A stretch of DNA of 38,912 nucleotides from VFKU01 sp964620045. Lineage in GTDB: Bacteria; Hydrogenedentota; Hydrogenedentia; Hydrogenedentales; GCA-2746185. Location of the stretch: contig CAZUJL010000032.1 of the NCBI GenBank assembly GCA_964620045.1, positions 1-38,912 on the forward strand. Reading direction: 5' to 3'. Below the pieces are notes generated by a model. That model did no database searches. It had not been told where the DNA came from and saw only the letters and a list, made by a program, of their open reading frames with translations. Position numbers and translations under genes: made by a program. Shown piece after piece: positions 1 through 9,693 of this stretch (position 1 is the stretch's first letter; the number at the start of each line of letters is the position of its first letter).

Positions 1-401
1 AAGAACCGGAGAGGGCCTTGCGGGGTGATGTCGCCGTAGCCGAGGGTGGTGTAGGTCGTGGTCGAGAAGTAGGCATAGGTCAGGATGCCTTGGTCGCCGC
101 CGAGTAAGGTGCCCATGATCCCGGTACGGTCGGCGAAATAATAGGTCCAGGCAAAATTCCAGACTTCGGCCTGGTGGACGATCAAGAGGGAGAGCATGAG
201 AACGAGGATGCGCGGGCGGGGGCGTGTGTCGAGTTTGGCGAGAAGGGTGGTGAGTACGCGCAACGCTTCATAGTGCATCAGCACGCAGATGCCGCTGACG
301 GTGACGCCGAACAGGACAACGAGGATCTGGCCGGCGAGCGGGGCGGGATCGGACGGCGGGGCGGGTTGGATTACTTGCGCAGTAACCACACCGGCGAGCA
401 T
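1..401 (-). CDS. K+-channel-like (Ion_trans_2) protein, cut by window edge
   Basis: Inner-membrane protein of the small two-TM ion-channel type, probably passing K+. The visible part has a hydrophobic segment near the start, a second helix near residues 55-80 carrying a histidine (CVLMHYEAL), then a pore region with YFSTTTYTTLGYGD, a clear K+ selectivity filter. The C-terminus lies outside the window. The first ATG is at 401, but it has no ribosome-binding site, and a hydrophobic stretch continues in frame upstream to about 458, where a GGAGAG sequence precedes ATA and ATT codons. A non-ATG start near 458 is therefore possible; the in-frame stop is at 527. It follows the S9 peptidase gene by about 110 bases and may be the last gene of that leftward cluster. 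Family confident, exact start not. Confidence 0.75.
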   Translation of the reverse strand, partial: MLAGVVTAQVIQPAPPSDPAPLAGQILVVLFGVTVSGICVLMHYEALRVLTTLLAKLDTRPRPRILVLMLSLLIVHQAEVWNFAWTYYFADRTGIMGTLLGGDQGILTYAYFSTTTYTTLGYGDITPQGPLRF

Positions 402-513
402 ATACAGCGCGGCTGCGGTGATGAGTATCCTGGTGATGATGGGGCGAATGAGAAGTATGGGGTGCTCTCCGCTTGAGTGGTGCTGTCGGTCGTGAGTGGA
501 AGGGGTGGTTTTC

Positions 514-2394
<1,881 letters not shown>

Positions 2395-2443
2395 ACGCGT
2401 TTCCTCCGGCAATCGACACACGATACCGGATTTCACCGGATTT

Positions 2444-3256
2444 TTAACCCATGGAGGGCGGTGGGAAGAGGGTGTTTAGCAATGCCTGCCACTGCGGCTC
2501 GATTTGTTGCGCGACCTGCGCGGCGGTCTTGCCGTAGAGGTAGAAGCGGAACGGGACGAGCACCTGACCGCCCATCGGCATCGCGAACATGTGGAGGAGG
2601 CCGGGGGCGGGTGTGTCGATGCGGATGAGGTGTTCGGGGAACTCGGGCGGGCCGGCGCTTTCTACGATGCCGGATAGTGTCGGGGCGTTGGCACCGGAGC
2701 GGACGCGGTCGCCGAGTTTTGCGTTTGGGAAACCGAGCGCGGTGGTGAGTTTTGTCCACGCATCTTGCGCGGTACCGGCGGTCATCGCCATGAGCTGCAG
2801 CGAGGTGCATGGCTGACCGGCGAAGTGCTGCATGTATTGCGCGAGGATGCGGAAGAAGGCGACCCAGCCGTGCGTGTGACCTTCGAACTGGTTGTCCCAT
2901 TTTTCGCTGCTGGTGAACCAACTGTGTACAACGCGGACGACACATTTTCCTCCGCCGCGCGCTTCGACGATCCACTCGGTGGCGACGGTGGGGTCGCCGG
3001 GGCCCATGTCGTCGCGGCTGTCGGCGACGAAACGGTGCGGCGGATCCCATTGGGTGATTTGGGAAACGGAATCCATGCCAGGGCCGAAGGAGGCGTTCAC
3101 CGCGCCGCCTTTGTGTTCCTCTACCTTGGTCGGCACGAACCACGAGGAAATGCCGGGGCCTGTGGCGATGGCTTGCCAGACTTGTTCGGGCGTTCCGGTG
3201 ACTTCGACTTCGGCGGAGACCCACCGGCGGCCGTTGGGATCTTTGTGTACTGGCAT
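2444..3256 (-). CDS. SRPBCC (AHSA1-like START-fold) protein
   Basis: Cytoplasmic START/Bet v1-fold protein of the AHSA1 type. 270 residues, about twice the length of a single domain. Residues about 12-150 carry typical AHSA1 signatures (EVTGTPEQVWQAIATGPGISSWF, later WDPPHRF and ATEWIVEARGGGKCVVRVVHSWF). The C-terminal half (about 155-265) looks like a second, more diverged copy. These folds bind hydrophobic ligands; the substrate is not predictable. The ATG at 3256 has GAAAGG upstream. AHSA1 genes next to an ArsR-type regulator and a VOC gene are a common arrangement, and the same three types are adjacent here. Confidence 0.85.
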   Translation of the reverse strand: MPVHKDPNGRRWVSAEVEVTGTPEQVWQAIATGPGISSWFVPTKVEEHKGGAVNASFGPGMDSVSQITQWDPPHRFVADSRDDMGPGDPTVATEWIVEARGGGKCVVRVVHSWFTSSEKWDNQFEGHTHGWVAFFRILAQYMQHFAGQPCTSLQLMAMTAGTAQDAWTKLTTALGFPNAKLGDRVRSGANAPTLSGIVESAGPPEFPEHLIRIDTPAPGLLHMFAMPMGGQVLVPFRFYLYGKTAAQVAQQIEPQWQALLNTLFPPPSMG

Positions 3257-3292
3257 GGAAAAACCTTTCGCTCTAGTGAGCCGTTCCGGTGC

Positions 3293-3805
3293 TTAGCCTT
3301 CGGCGTGCATCAGTTGGATGTAGTTGCCGCAGGTGTCGTCGAAGTGGCACATGGTTGCGAAGCCCATTTTCATGGGCTTCATGCGGAACTTCACGCCGAG
3401 GGCGACGAGGCGGTCGTATTCTTTTTGGACGTCGTCGACGACGAGGGCCGTGAAAGGAATGCCCATGTCGTAGATGGCTTTTTGGAATGTCTTGGCTGGG
3501 GCGAGGCCGAGCGGTTCGAGCAGCAGTTCGGCGCCGTTGGGATCATGCGGCGAGACAACGGTGAGCCAGCGCGCGCCGCCGGCGGGGATGTCGTGCTTTA
3601 GCTGGAAGCCGAGGATTTCGGTGTAGAACTTCAGTCCGACGGCTTGATCCTTCACCCAGATGCTCGTGAGTTTCACATGGATGCCCATGGCTTTTTGTTG
3701 TGCATTGGGTTCTGATGCAGCGGCTTCCTGCGGCAAGGCATTTTGCGCGAGCAGGCCGAGCGCGAGCGCGCCAGTGCTCTGTGCGATGAAGTGTCTGCGA
3801 TCCAT
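3293..3805 (-). CDS. VOC (glyoxalase/bleomycin-resistance fold) protein with Tat-like leader
   Basis: Vicinal-oxygen-chelate fold protein, 170 residues. The fold begins near residue 42 (HVKLTSIWVKDQAVGLKFY) and ends with TCGNYIQLMH, so it is a single VOC module. VOC proteins are metal-dependent isomerases, dioxygenases or ligand binders; the reaction is unknown here. Residues 1-28 read as a twin-arginine-type export leader: DRRHFIAQS, a hydrophobic stretch (GALALGLLAQNAL), then an Ala-rich stretch. The start at 3805 has AAGGAG 8 bases upstream, so the leader is likely translated. A Met at residue 40 (3688) would give a leaderless cytoplasmic form. It starts 13 bases after the regulator gene and is probably co-transcribed with it. 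Confidence 0.85.
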   Translation of the reverse strand: MDRRHFIAQSTGALALGLLAQNALPQEAAASEPNAQQKAMGIHVKLTSIWVKDQAVGLKFYTEILGFQLKHDIPAGGARWLTVVSPHDPNGAELLLEPLGLAPAKTFQKAIYDMGIPFTALVVDDVQKEYDRLVALGVKFRMKPMKMGFATMCHFDDTCGNYIQLMHAEG

Positions 3806-3818
3806 GATGCGATCTCCT

Positions 3819-4445
3819 TTAGTTGGATGATGGTTCGCTATGATTTTCCCGCGGAGCGCGGGTGTTTTCCTGGGGTGTCGGATAGGCCGCGATGATGAGG
3901 CGGTGTGAGCGTCCGCCGGGCGCGGAGGCATCGTGGTAGCGCGCGGCAAGTGTCGTGATGGCTTGTGTGAGTTCGTGCGTGAACGCGGCGCGTTCGGGCG
4001 CGGAGCGAAACCGGATTTCGGTATCGATCGCGAGCGTGGCCAGACGTTTGTCGGCTTCCTGCGCGCGGCGGAACAGCATACTGACCTCGCGAATAATGCG
4101 CGCGGCGAGCGCGATGAGGTAACTCGCCGACAAGCGATCCGTCGTGCGCGCGGGGTCGGACGCGATGGGGCCCATGGCGGCGGGGGAGACGACATACGAC
4201 GAGGCGGTGGCGACGAGGCGGCGTTCCGTGAGGCCGCCCCACTTGCGTGTGTCGGCGACCGTGACCAAGCCATGCGCTTCGAGCGCGCGGAGGTGGTAGT
4301 TGGTTTTTTGGCGCGTGAGGCCGACGCGCGTGGCAAGCGTGGCGGCCGAGGCCGGTTGGGCCAGTTCAGCCAGCAGCCGGGTGCGGATCGGGTCGAGCGC
4401 GATGGCGGCGGCCGCGGGGTCGTCTATGACAGCAACGTCGAGCAC
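3819..4445 (-). CDS. ArsR-type winged-helix transcriptional regulator
   Basis: DNA-binding regulator, 208 residues. Residues 17-80 form a winged helix: LDPIRTRLLAEL, then TLATRVGLTRQKTNYHLRAL as the HTH, then a short wing. The remaining 130 residues are helical and may sense a ligand; there is no metal-binding Cys cluster, so a metal sensor is unlikely. The start codon is GTG at 4445 with no Shine-Dalgarno and no other candidate start nearby. A TTGACA-17-TATAAC promoter ends only 7 bases upstream, so the mRNA should be leaderless. A 22-bp perfect palindrome overlaps the -35 and spacer, which fits autorepression of the whole leftward cluster. Confidence 0.88.
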   Translation of the reverse strand: MLDVAVIDDPAAAAIALDPIRTRLLAELAQPASAATLATRVGLTRQKTNYHLRALEAHGLVTVADTRKWGGLTERRLVATASSYVVSPAAMGPIASDPARTTDRLSASYLIALAARIIREVSMLFRRAQEADKRLATLAIDTEIRFRSAPERAAFTHELTQAITTLAARYHDASAPGGRSHRLIIAAYPTPQENTRAPRENHSEPSSN

Positions 4446-4452
4446 GGATACG

Positions 4453-4481
4453 GTTATAGCATTGACAAATTAATTTGTCAA
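4453..4481 (-). promoter_or_regulatory. Near-consensus sigma70-type promoter of the ArsR cluster
   Basis: On the minus strand TTGACA (4481-4476) is separated by exactly 17 bases from TATAAC (4458-4453). The last base of the -10 box is 7 bases before the GTG start at 4445, so transcription should begin at or within one or two bases of the start codon. Confidence 0.8.
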
Positions 4482-4482
4482 T
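4461..4482. promoter_or_regulatory. 22-bp perfect palindrome, likely ArsR operator
   Basis: The half-site ATTGACAAATT is followed directly by its exact reverse complement. The palindrome covers the -35 box and most of the spacer of the promoter for the adjacent ArsR-type gene. This is the position expected for a repressor operator of a dimeric winged-helix protein. That this regulator binds it is inference. Confidence 0.8.
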
Positions 4483-4504
4483 AGGGTTTCGGCAATGAAA
4501 TTTG

Positions 4505-4537
4505 ATGGACTTTATGGACTCGATGGACGGGATGGAC
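4505..4537. repeat. 9-nt-period tandem repeat (ATGGACnnn x4)
   Basis: ATGGAC begins at 4505, 4514, 4523 and 4532, exactly every 9 bases, with three variable bases between copies and a degenerate fifth copy at 4541 (GCTGAC). It lies in the gap between the ArsR promoter and the 3' end of the isomerase gene. A related array (GTGGAC) is at 6498-6530. Confidence 0.75.
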
Positions 4538-4559
4538 CAGGCTGACTTGGAAGGAAAGA

Positions 4560-5369
4560 TTAGCGGGCTTTCGTGGGAGTAGGAACGAGGAAGGCGAAGG
4601 TGTTTTGAAGTTGGGCGGCTGCGGCGTGGGCGCGGCGGGTGAAGACGGCCACGGATTCGTCCGTGCGGTGCATGCCTTCGAGCATCAGGGGGCCGGTATA
4701 AGGGCTGGGAAAGCAGGCGGCGACTTCGGCGTAGTCGGTGTTTCCGTCGCCGGGGAGCCAGTGCCAGTCGCGGCGGCCGTCCGTGTCGGAGATGTGCAGC
4801 ACGCTGGTTCGCGATGCCCACGCGCGCAGCAGTTCGAGCGGTGCGGGGCTGTGGAGACGGTCATGGGCGACGTCGAAGCACAGCGTGAGCGCGGGGGAGG
4901 AGATGTGTTGCAGCAGAAAATCGAGGTACGCGGGGCAGTGTGTGTTTTCGATCGCGACGGTGACGCCGGCGTCTTCGGCGGCGGCGGTGAGTTCGCGGAA
5001 GGCGTCGAGCGCCGCGGGGGAAGGTTGCTCAGCCGAACGTCCGCGCGTGACGTGCATGACCATGCGCGGAATTTCGTGGCGCTGGCAATCGGCGATCCAG
5101 CTCAGGTGTAGATCGATCGCTGTGCGACGTTCTGCTTCATTGGATGACCACAGTTCATTGCACATGAAATACGGCACGTGCAGGTGATCGAGGAAGAGGC
5201 CGTGTGCGCGCACGAGATCCGGCGCGCGGTGACGGATGGCGCGAATTTCCGGGCGCCGTTCTTCCCACCACAGCGCGGTGGATTCGAAGCCGGCCTCGCG
5301 CAGAAACACGAACCGCTCGGGTAGCGGCAGCGTTCTGGCGAACGCAGCATGCAACCCGAGCGGGTTCAT
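4560..5369 (-). CDS. Sugar phosphate isomerase/epimerase-like TIM-barrel protein
   Basis: Xylose-isomerase-like/AP-endonuclease-2 TIM barrel, 269 residues, the usual family length. Expected metal and substrate ligands are visible at strand ends: Glu141 in VAIENTH, Asp166 and His169 in CFDVAHDR, His192 in LHISDTDG and Glu231 in LMLEGM. These proteins isomerise or epimerise sugars or related keto compounds; the substrate is unknown. The chosen ATG at 5369 starts the barrel (MNPLGLHAAF) 14 bases after the cytochrome stop. A longer frame would overlap the cytochrome gene and adds only an Arg-rich stretch. There is no strong Shine-Dalgarno, so translation may depend on the upstream gene. Confidence 0.85.
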   Translation of the reverse strand: MNPLGLHAAFARTLPLPERFVFLREAGFESTALWWEERRPEIRAIRHRAPDLVRAHGLFLDHLHVPYFMCNELWSSNEAERRTAIDLHLSWIADCQRHEIPRMVMHVTRGRSAEQPSPAALDAFRELTAAAEDAGVTVAIENTHCPAYLDFLLQHISSPALTLCFDVAHDRLHSPAPLELLRAWASRTSVLHISDTDGRRDWHWLPGDGNTDYAEVAACFPSPYTGPLMLEGMHRTDESVAVFTRRAHAAAAQLQNTFAFLVPTPTKAR

Positions 5370-5382
5370 ATCGTCAAACGAT

Positions 5383-5934
5383 TTACTGTGCGGGCGGCGG
5401 CGTGGCAGCGGCACCGGTCCAGGCTGCGGGCGGCACGATTTCGTCGATTTCGCCCGGCTCGAACTTGCGGTGGCAGTCGTTACAATTGTTCATGACGGCC
5501 AGGAAGTTTTCCTTCACGATGGCGTAGTCAGACTGCGCGCGCACGGACTCGGCAAGCTTCACGGAGAGGTCCTGCGTCTTCTTCAGTTCTTCGGTCCACT
5601 CGGGGGTGGCCATGAAGTCTTTGTCGCCGCGGGAGAAGTTCAGGTTGTTGAGTTCCGCGAGGCTGAACGCCGCGACGTAAAGCTTGCGCCACTCGGCGCG
5701 CTTGGCCGGGGGATTCGCGACCGCGTCTTTCAATAATTCATAGGTGGGGTCGACGAGCAACTTCATCATTTCCGCGGTGGAGACGATGGCCTTTTCCGGG
5801 CCGTTGCCGCCGGACTTTACCGGCTCGGCCGCCTGGGCCGAGACCTTGTTCAGCAGGCCCGCCTGGCCCAAACAGATGCCAAGCACCAAGATGACGACCG
5901 CCGCGCCGAGCACAAAACCTTTGTTCAACATCAT
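5383..5934 (-). CDS. Class II-like cytochrome c with C-terminal haem site
   Basis: Exported c-type cytochrome, 183 residues. Residues 7-34 form a signal peptide or membrane anchor ending near VSAQA. The single haem motif is C151-N-D-C154-H155 close to the C-terminus, followed by RKFEPGE. A helical body with the haem motif near the end is the layout of the cytochrome c-prime/c556 four-helix family. It probably carries electrons in the periplasm. The ATG at 5934 has TAGGAG 6 bases upstream. It precedes the isomerase gene by 13 bases and is likely co-transcribed with it. Confidence 0.87.
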   Translation of the reverse strand: MMLNKGFVLGAAVVILVLGICLGQAGLLNKVSAQAAEPVKSGGNGPEKAIVSTAEMMKLLVDPTYELLKDAVANPPAKRAEWRKLYVAAFSLAELNNLNFSRGDKDFMATPEWTEELKKTQDLSVKLAESVRAQSDYAIVKENFLAVMNNCNDCHRKFEPGEIDEIVPPAAWTGAAATPPPAQ

Positions 5935-6053
5935 TGCGTTCTCCTAAAAAAGTGCCGATATAGTAACGATCCGCGACGCCGGGAATCTACAGGTGCGGCG
6001 CGGCCTATGAATATGGACGAAAATGGGGCGGGAACATTCAAGGCGCGGGACAG

Positions 6054-6071
6054 GGGCTCCGCATGGAGCCC
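6054..6071. other. Short GC hairpin between cytochrome and aconitase-tail gene
   Basis: GGGCTCC, loop GCAT, GGAGCCC: a perfect 7-bp stem in the 185-base gap downstream of the aconitase-like small gene. There is no T-run on either strand, so it is not a clear terminator. It may mark the 3' end of that small gene or be a remnant of a GC hairpin repeat. Confidence 0.4.
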
Positions 6072-6119
6072 GGATAGGCCCGATAGCAGCGGTGGCGCGG
6101 AAGTGGCAGCTAAATCAGA

Positions 6120-6362
6120 CTAACTGTGAGTGCAGCGGATGTCGTCGCTGCTCCCGTCGGGGTGCTCGACGTGCACGGTAACGGGGGCGTCGGGCTCGGC
6201 TTCGGTCAGGTCGCGGACTTCGACGCGGTCGTCGTCGTGGACCTTGTGGCGGTCGGCCGGGTTGAGGAAGCGGAGCTCCATGGCCCCTTCCTTGTGGTGA
6301 TCGACATCGTAGTAGCTCAGGTGCAATCCACTGCCGTCTCTTTCGACGTGCGCATGAACCAT
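6120..6362 (-). CDS. 80-residue protein resembling the aconitase C-terminal tail
   Basis: Small acidic, His-rich (10 of 80) protein. Residues about 26-80 align by eye with aconitase residues about 676-732 of the enzyme encoded at 10492-12762. Shared landmarks in order are LxFxNPAD, K, DD, V, LT, P..PxT, DGS and DI. I count about 20 identities over 47 ungapped positions from NPAD onward. The match stops just before the NENQIEWFKAGG end of true aconitase, and no further aconitase sequence lies upstream in frame. The start at 6362 has AAGGAGG with an 8-base spacer, so it looks translated rather than a dead fragment. It lacks all Fe-S ligands and cannot be an aconitase. It is either a remnant of a duplicated gene or a domesticated mini-domain. 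Confidence 0.7.
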   Translation of the reverse strand: MVHAHVERDGSGLHLSYYDVDHHKEGAMELRFLNPADRHKVHDDDRVEVRDLTEAEPDAPVTVHVEHPDGSSDDIRCTHS

Positions 6363-6497
6363 GGCGCTACCCTCCTTGCGGTTTGCGTTCACCTAAAGTG
6401 ATCGTAGACCCGGGGAGGAGATTCGTCAATCAAAATCGGAACGTGAGCGATGGTTCGCAACTGATGATGTTCCTGGATTTGTCCAAGGGAATAGTTT

Positions 6498-6530
6498 GTG
6501 GACAAAGCGGACTTGGTGGACGGGGTGGAC
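6498..6530. repeat. 9-nt-period tandem repeat (GTGGACnnn x4)
   Basis: GTGGAC or GCGGAC begins at 6498, 6507, 6516 and 6525, exactly every 9 bases. It is the counterpart of the ATGGAC array at 4505-4537 and also lies in an intergenic gap. Just before it, TTTGTCCA (6478-6485) can pair with TGGACAAA (6499-6506) to form a hairpin that uses the first repeat copy. Confidence 0.75.
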
Positions 6531-6541
6531 TGCAAAGAAAA

Positions 6542-6577
6542 CGGCCGGGAAGGCGTTGTGCCCTCCCGGCCGCTTTT
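6542..6577. terminator. Intrinsic terminator after amidohydrolase gene, probably bidirectional
   Basis: A 12-bp stem with one mismatch: CGGCCGGGAAGG (6542-6553) and CCCTCCCGGCCG (6561-6572), loop of 7. On the minus strand the stem is followed by TTTTCTTTGC, fitting a terminator for the gene that stops at 6587. On the plus strand CTTTTG follows. Confidence 0.85.
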
Positions 6578-6586
6578 GATTGTTGA

Positions 6587-8104
<1,518 letters not shown>

Positions 8105-8184
8105 GACGGTGCTCCCGTGTTCAGGCCTTCCGCAGCCCCATGAGTGACGTTCTGTTTGCCATCATACTGCCGGTGATACACAAT

Positions 8185-8222
8185 GTCCACGGTTCGTTCT
8201 TGCTGGAAACCAGAACGTGGAC
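8185..8222. promoter_or_regulatory. Imperfect hairpin in the divergent amidohydrolase/cytochrome promoter region
   Basis: GTCCAC (8185-8190) pairs with GTGGAC (8217-8222), GTT with AAC inside, and CTGG-AAA-CCAG closes the tip, with an unpaired bulge on the left arm. It lies 21 bases before the chosen start of the cytochrome gene. It could be an mRNA leader structure or a protein-binding site; nothing decides between them. Confidence 0.4.
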
Positions 8223-8243
8223 GCCCTCGACTGCACTAAACCG

Positions 8244-9266
8244 ATGAGTCCGATCTCCTCTCACATACGCCGGCGCGCGCGGATGGGGGGCATTATTTTT
8301 CTGGGAATCTGCGCGATTTTTTTTGTGACGGCGGCGACGGTGCTTGTGGATCAGCCCGTGATCGCGCAGGGGGCCGATCCCGCGGCGTGGGGAGATGATC
8401 ATGTTGGTAAACAATTGCCGCTGTACATGACCGGCGACGAGTGTTTGTTTTGTCACCGCGAAGTGGGCGCGAGCTGGCCGCGAAACAAACACAATACCGA
8501 GATGCTGGACGTTAACGTGGCGAGCGATCCAATCAAAAATTTGTTGGCGTCGGACGAGGGGAAAATATTTTCCGAGACCACATATGTGTTGGGCGGCGAC
8601 AAGACGCTGCGGTTCCTGAAGCCAAATGGGAAATATGGACAACTCGCGCTGCACGGTGCGCGCGTGAATCCGCATGATTTGAGCCGGGTCTCGGATGCCG
8701 AAAAAGGCTGGGACGATGCGGTGTTCGGTGCGAAATGCGCCGGGTGTCATGCGACCGCGGTGGAAACGGAATTTCAGGCCTTTGCACAGGCATCACTTGA
8801 CTGTTTTGTGTGCCACGGCGAAGTGCCGCCGGGACATCAGAACGAGCCGACGATGGCGATTTTGGCCAAGAAACGCGAGAAAGAGCCGTTGGTGGAGATG
8901 TCGCTGTGCGGGCAGTGCCACTTGCGCAGCGGCGTGTCGAAGAGTTCCGGATTGCCGTATCCGAACCAGTTTATGCCGGGCGATAACCTGTTCAAGGATT
9001 TTCAGGTCGACTTTTCGGATGAGGCGATCGGGAAGATGAATCCGGGCGACGCCCATATTTTTGCGAACGTGAAGGACGTGGCGCTGAAGGGCGATCTGGG
9101 GATGACGTGCGTGACGTGTCACGACATTCACGACCAGTCCTCGCGCAAGCATCGGGTATTGCCAAAGCACGAAAGGCTGGCGTATTGTGCGATTTGCCAC
9201 GACACGCCGGGCGATTTTAAGTCGTTCAAGACCTACGAGCGGCACAGCGCGGTTTGTGAGTATTGA
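8244..9266 (+). CDS. Hexahaem c-type cytochrome (cytochrome c554-like)
   Basis: Exported multihaem cytochrome, 340 residues from the ATG at 8244. Residues about 9-42 form a signal peptide or anchor: HIRRRARMGG, then a hydrophobic run, ending near VIAQG. Six CxxCH motifs are present: CLFCH (about 67), CAGCH (165), CFVCH (187), CGQCH (222), CVTCH (289) and CAICH (315). The spacing and the TGDECLFCHREVGASW opening suggest the cytochrome c554 fold group, which moves electrons among periplasmic or outer-surface partners. No catalytic haem variant such as CxxCK is seen. A GTG at 8217 would add nine residues; neither start has a good Shine-Dalgarno. It is followed 55 bases later by a small acidic gene. 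Confidence 0.88.
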   Translation: MSPISSHIRRRARMGGIIFLGICAIFFVTAATVLVDQPVIAQGADPAAWGDDHVGKQLPLYMTGDECLFCHREVGASWPRNKHNTEMLDVNVASDPIKNLLASDEGKIFSETTYVLGGDKTLRFLKPNGKYGQLALHGARVNPHDLSRVSDAEKGWDDAVFGAKCAGCHATAVETEFQAFAQASLDCFVCHGEVPPGHQNEPTMAILAKKREKEPLVEMSLCGQCHLRSGVSKSSGLPYPNQFMPGDNLFKDFQVDFSDEAIGKMNPGDAHIFANVKDVALKGDLGMTCVTCHDIHDQSSRKHRVLPKHERLAYCAICHDTPGDFKSFKTYERHSAVCEY

Positions 9267-9321
9267 GCGGGCACGACAGTTTGAGAGTCGGACATAGATC
9301 AACGCCGCGGAGGATTGACGC

Positions 9322-9600
9322 ATGCCACTGGACGAGAAGGTCGACTATGAACACCTGGGCCCCGGCGAAGCGCCGTTCGACGAGACCGATGTGAACCTGC
9401 GCTCATACCTTTGCAAACAGCCGGACTCGAAGCTGGCGCAGTACAACCCGGCGTGGACGGACGAGCAAGTGCTGAACTGGGAAGAGAACTTCAAAAATGA
9501 CGGCACGCTGATGCTGGTGTGCAGCGAGCGCGAGGTGGATGTACGCGAGTACCGCGAGGTGCTTGAAGAACACCTGAAGCACCGGAAGCTCAGCGTTTAA
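9322..9600 (+). CDS. Small acidic protein of unknown function
   Basis: I do not recognise this 92-residue protein. It is highly charged (Asp/Glu-rich), soluble, without a signal peptide or membrane segment, with two isolated cysteines (YLCKQ and LVCSE) that do not form a known motif. The C-terminal 25 residues (VDVREYREVLEEHLKHRK) look helical. The ATG has GGAGG 8 bases upstream and the gene is closed by a strong terminator, so it is well supported as a gene. It follows the hexahaem cytochrome and is probably in the same transcript. Confidence 0.75.
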   Translation: MPLDEKVDYEHLGPGEAPFDETDVNLRSYLCKQPDSKLAQYNPAWTDEQVLNWEENFKNDGTLMLVCSEREVDVREYREVLEEHLKHRKLSV

Positions 9601-9640
9601 GACCGGGCACGGGATCGGCTTCCTCTGCAAGAAAAATCAA

Positions 9641-9675
9641 ACGGATTCCACGACACCGTGGAATCCGTTTTTTTG
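9641..9675. terminator. Strong intrinsic terminator, bidirectional
   Basis: A perfect 12-bp stem: ACGGATTCCACG (9641-9652), loop ACAC, CGTGGAATCCGT (9657-9668), then a run of T on the plus strand. On the minus strand the stem is followed by TTGATTTTTC. It separates the convergent small acidic gene (stop 9600) and DUF4239 gene (stop 9694). Confidence 0.95.
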
Positions 9676-9693
9676 TGCCCCAATTTGTTCCGT

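Noticed and set aside
4505..4537. CRISPR array candidate
   Set aside because: Unit of 9 bases with 3-base variable parts is far too short for repeats and spacers, and no cas gene is present.
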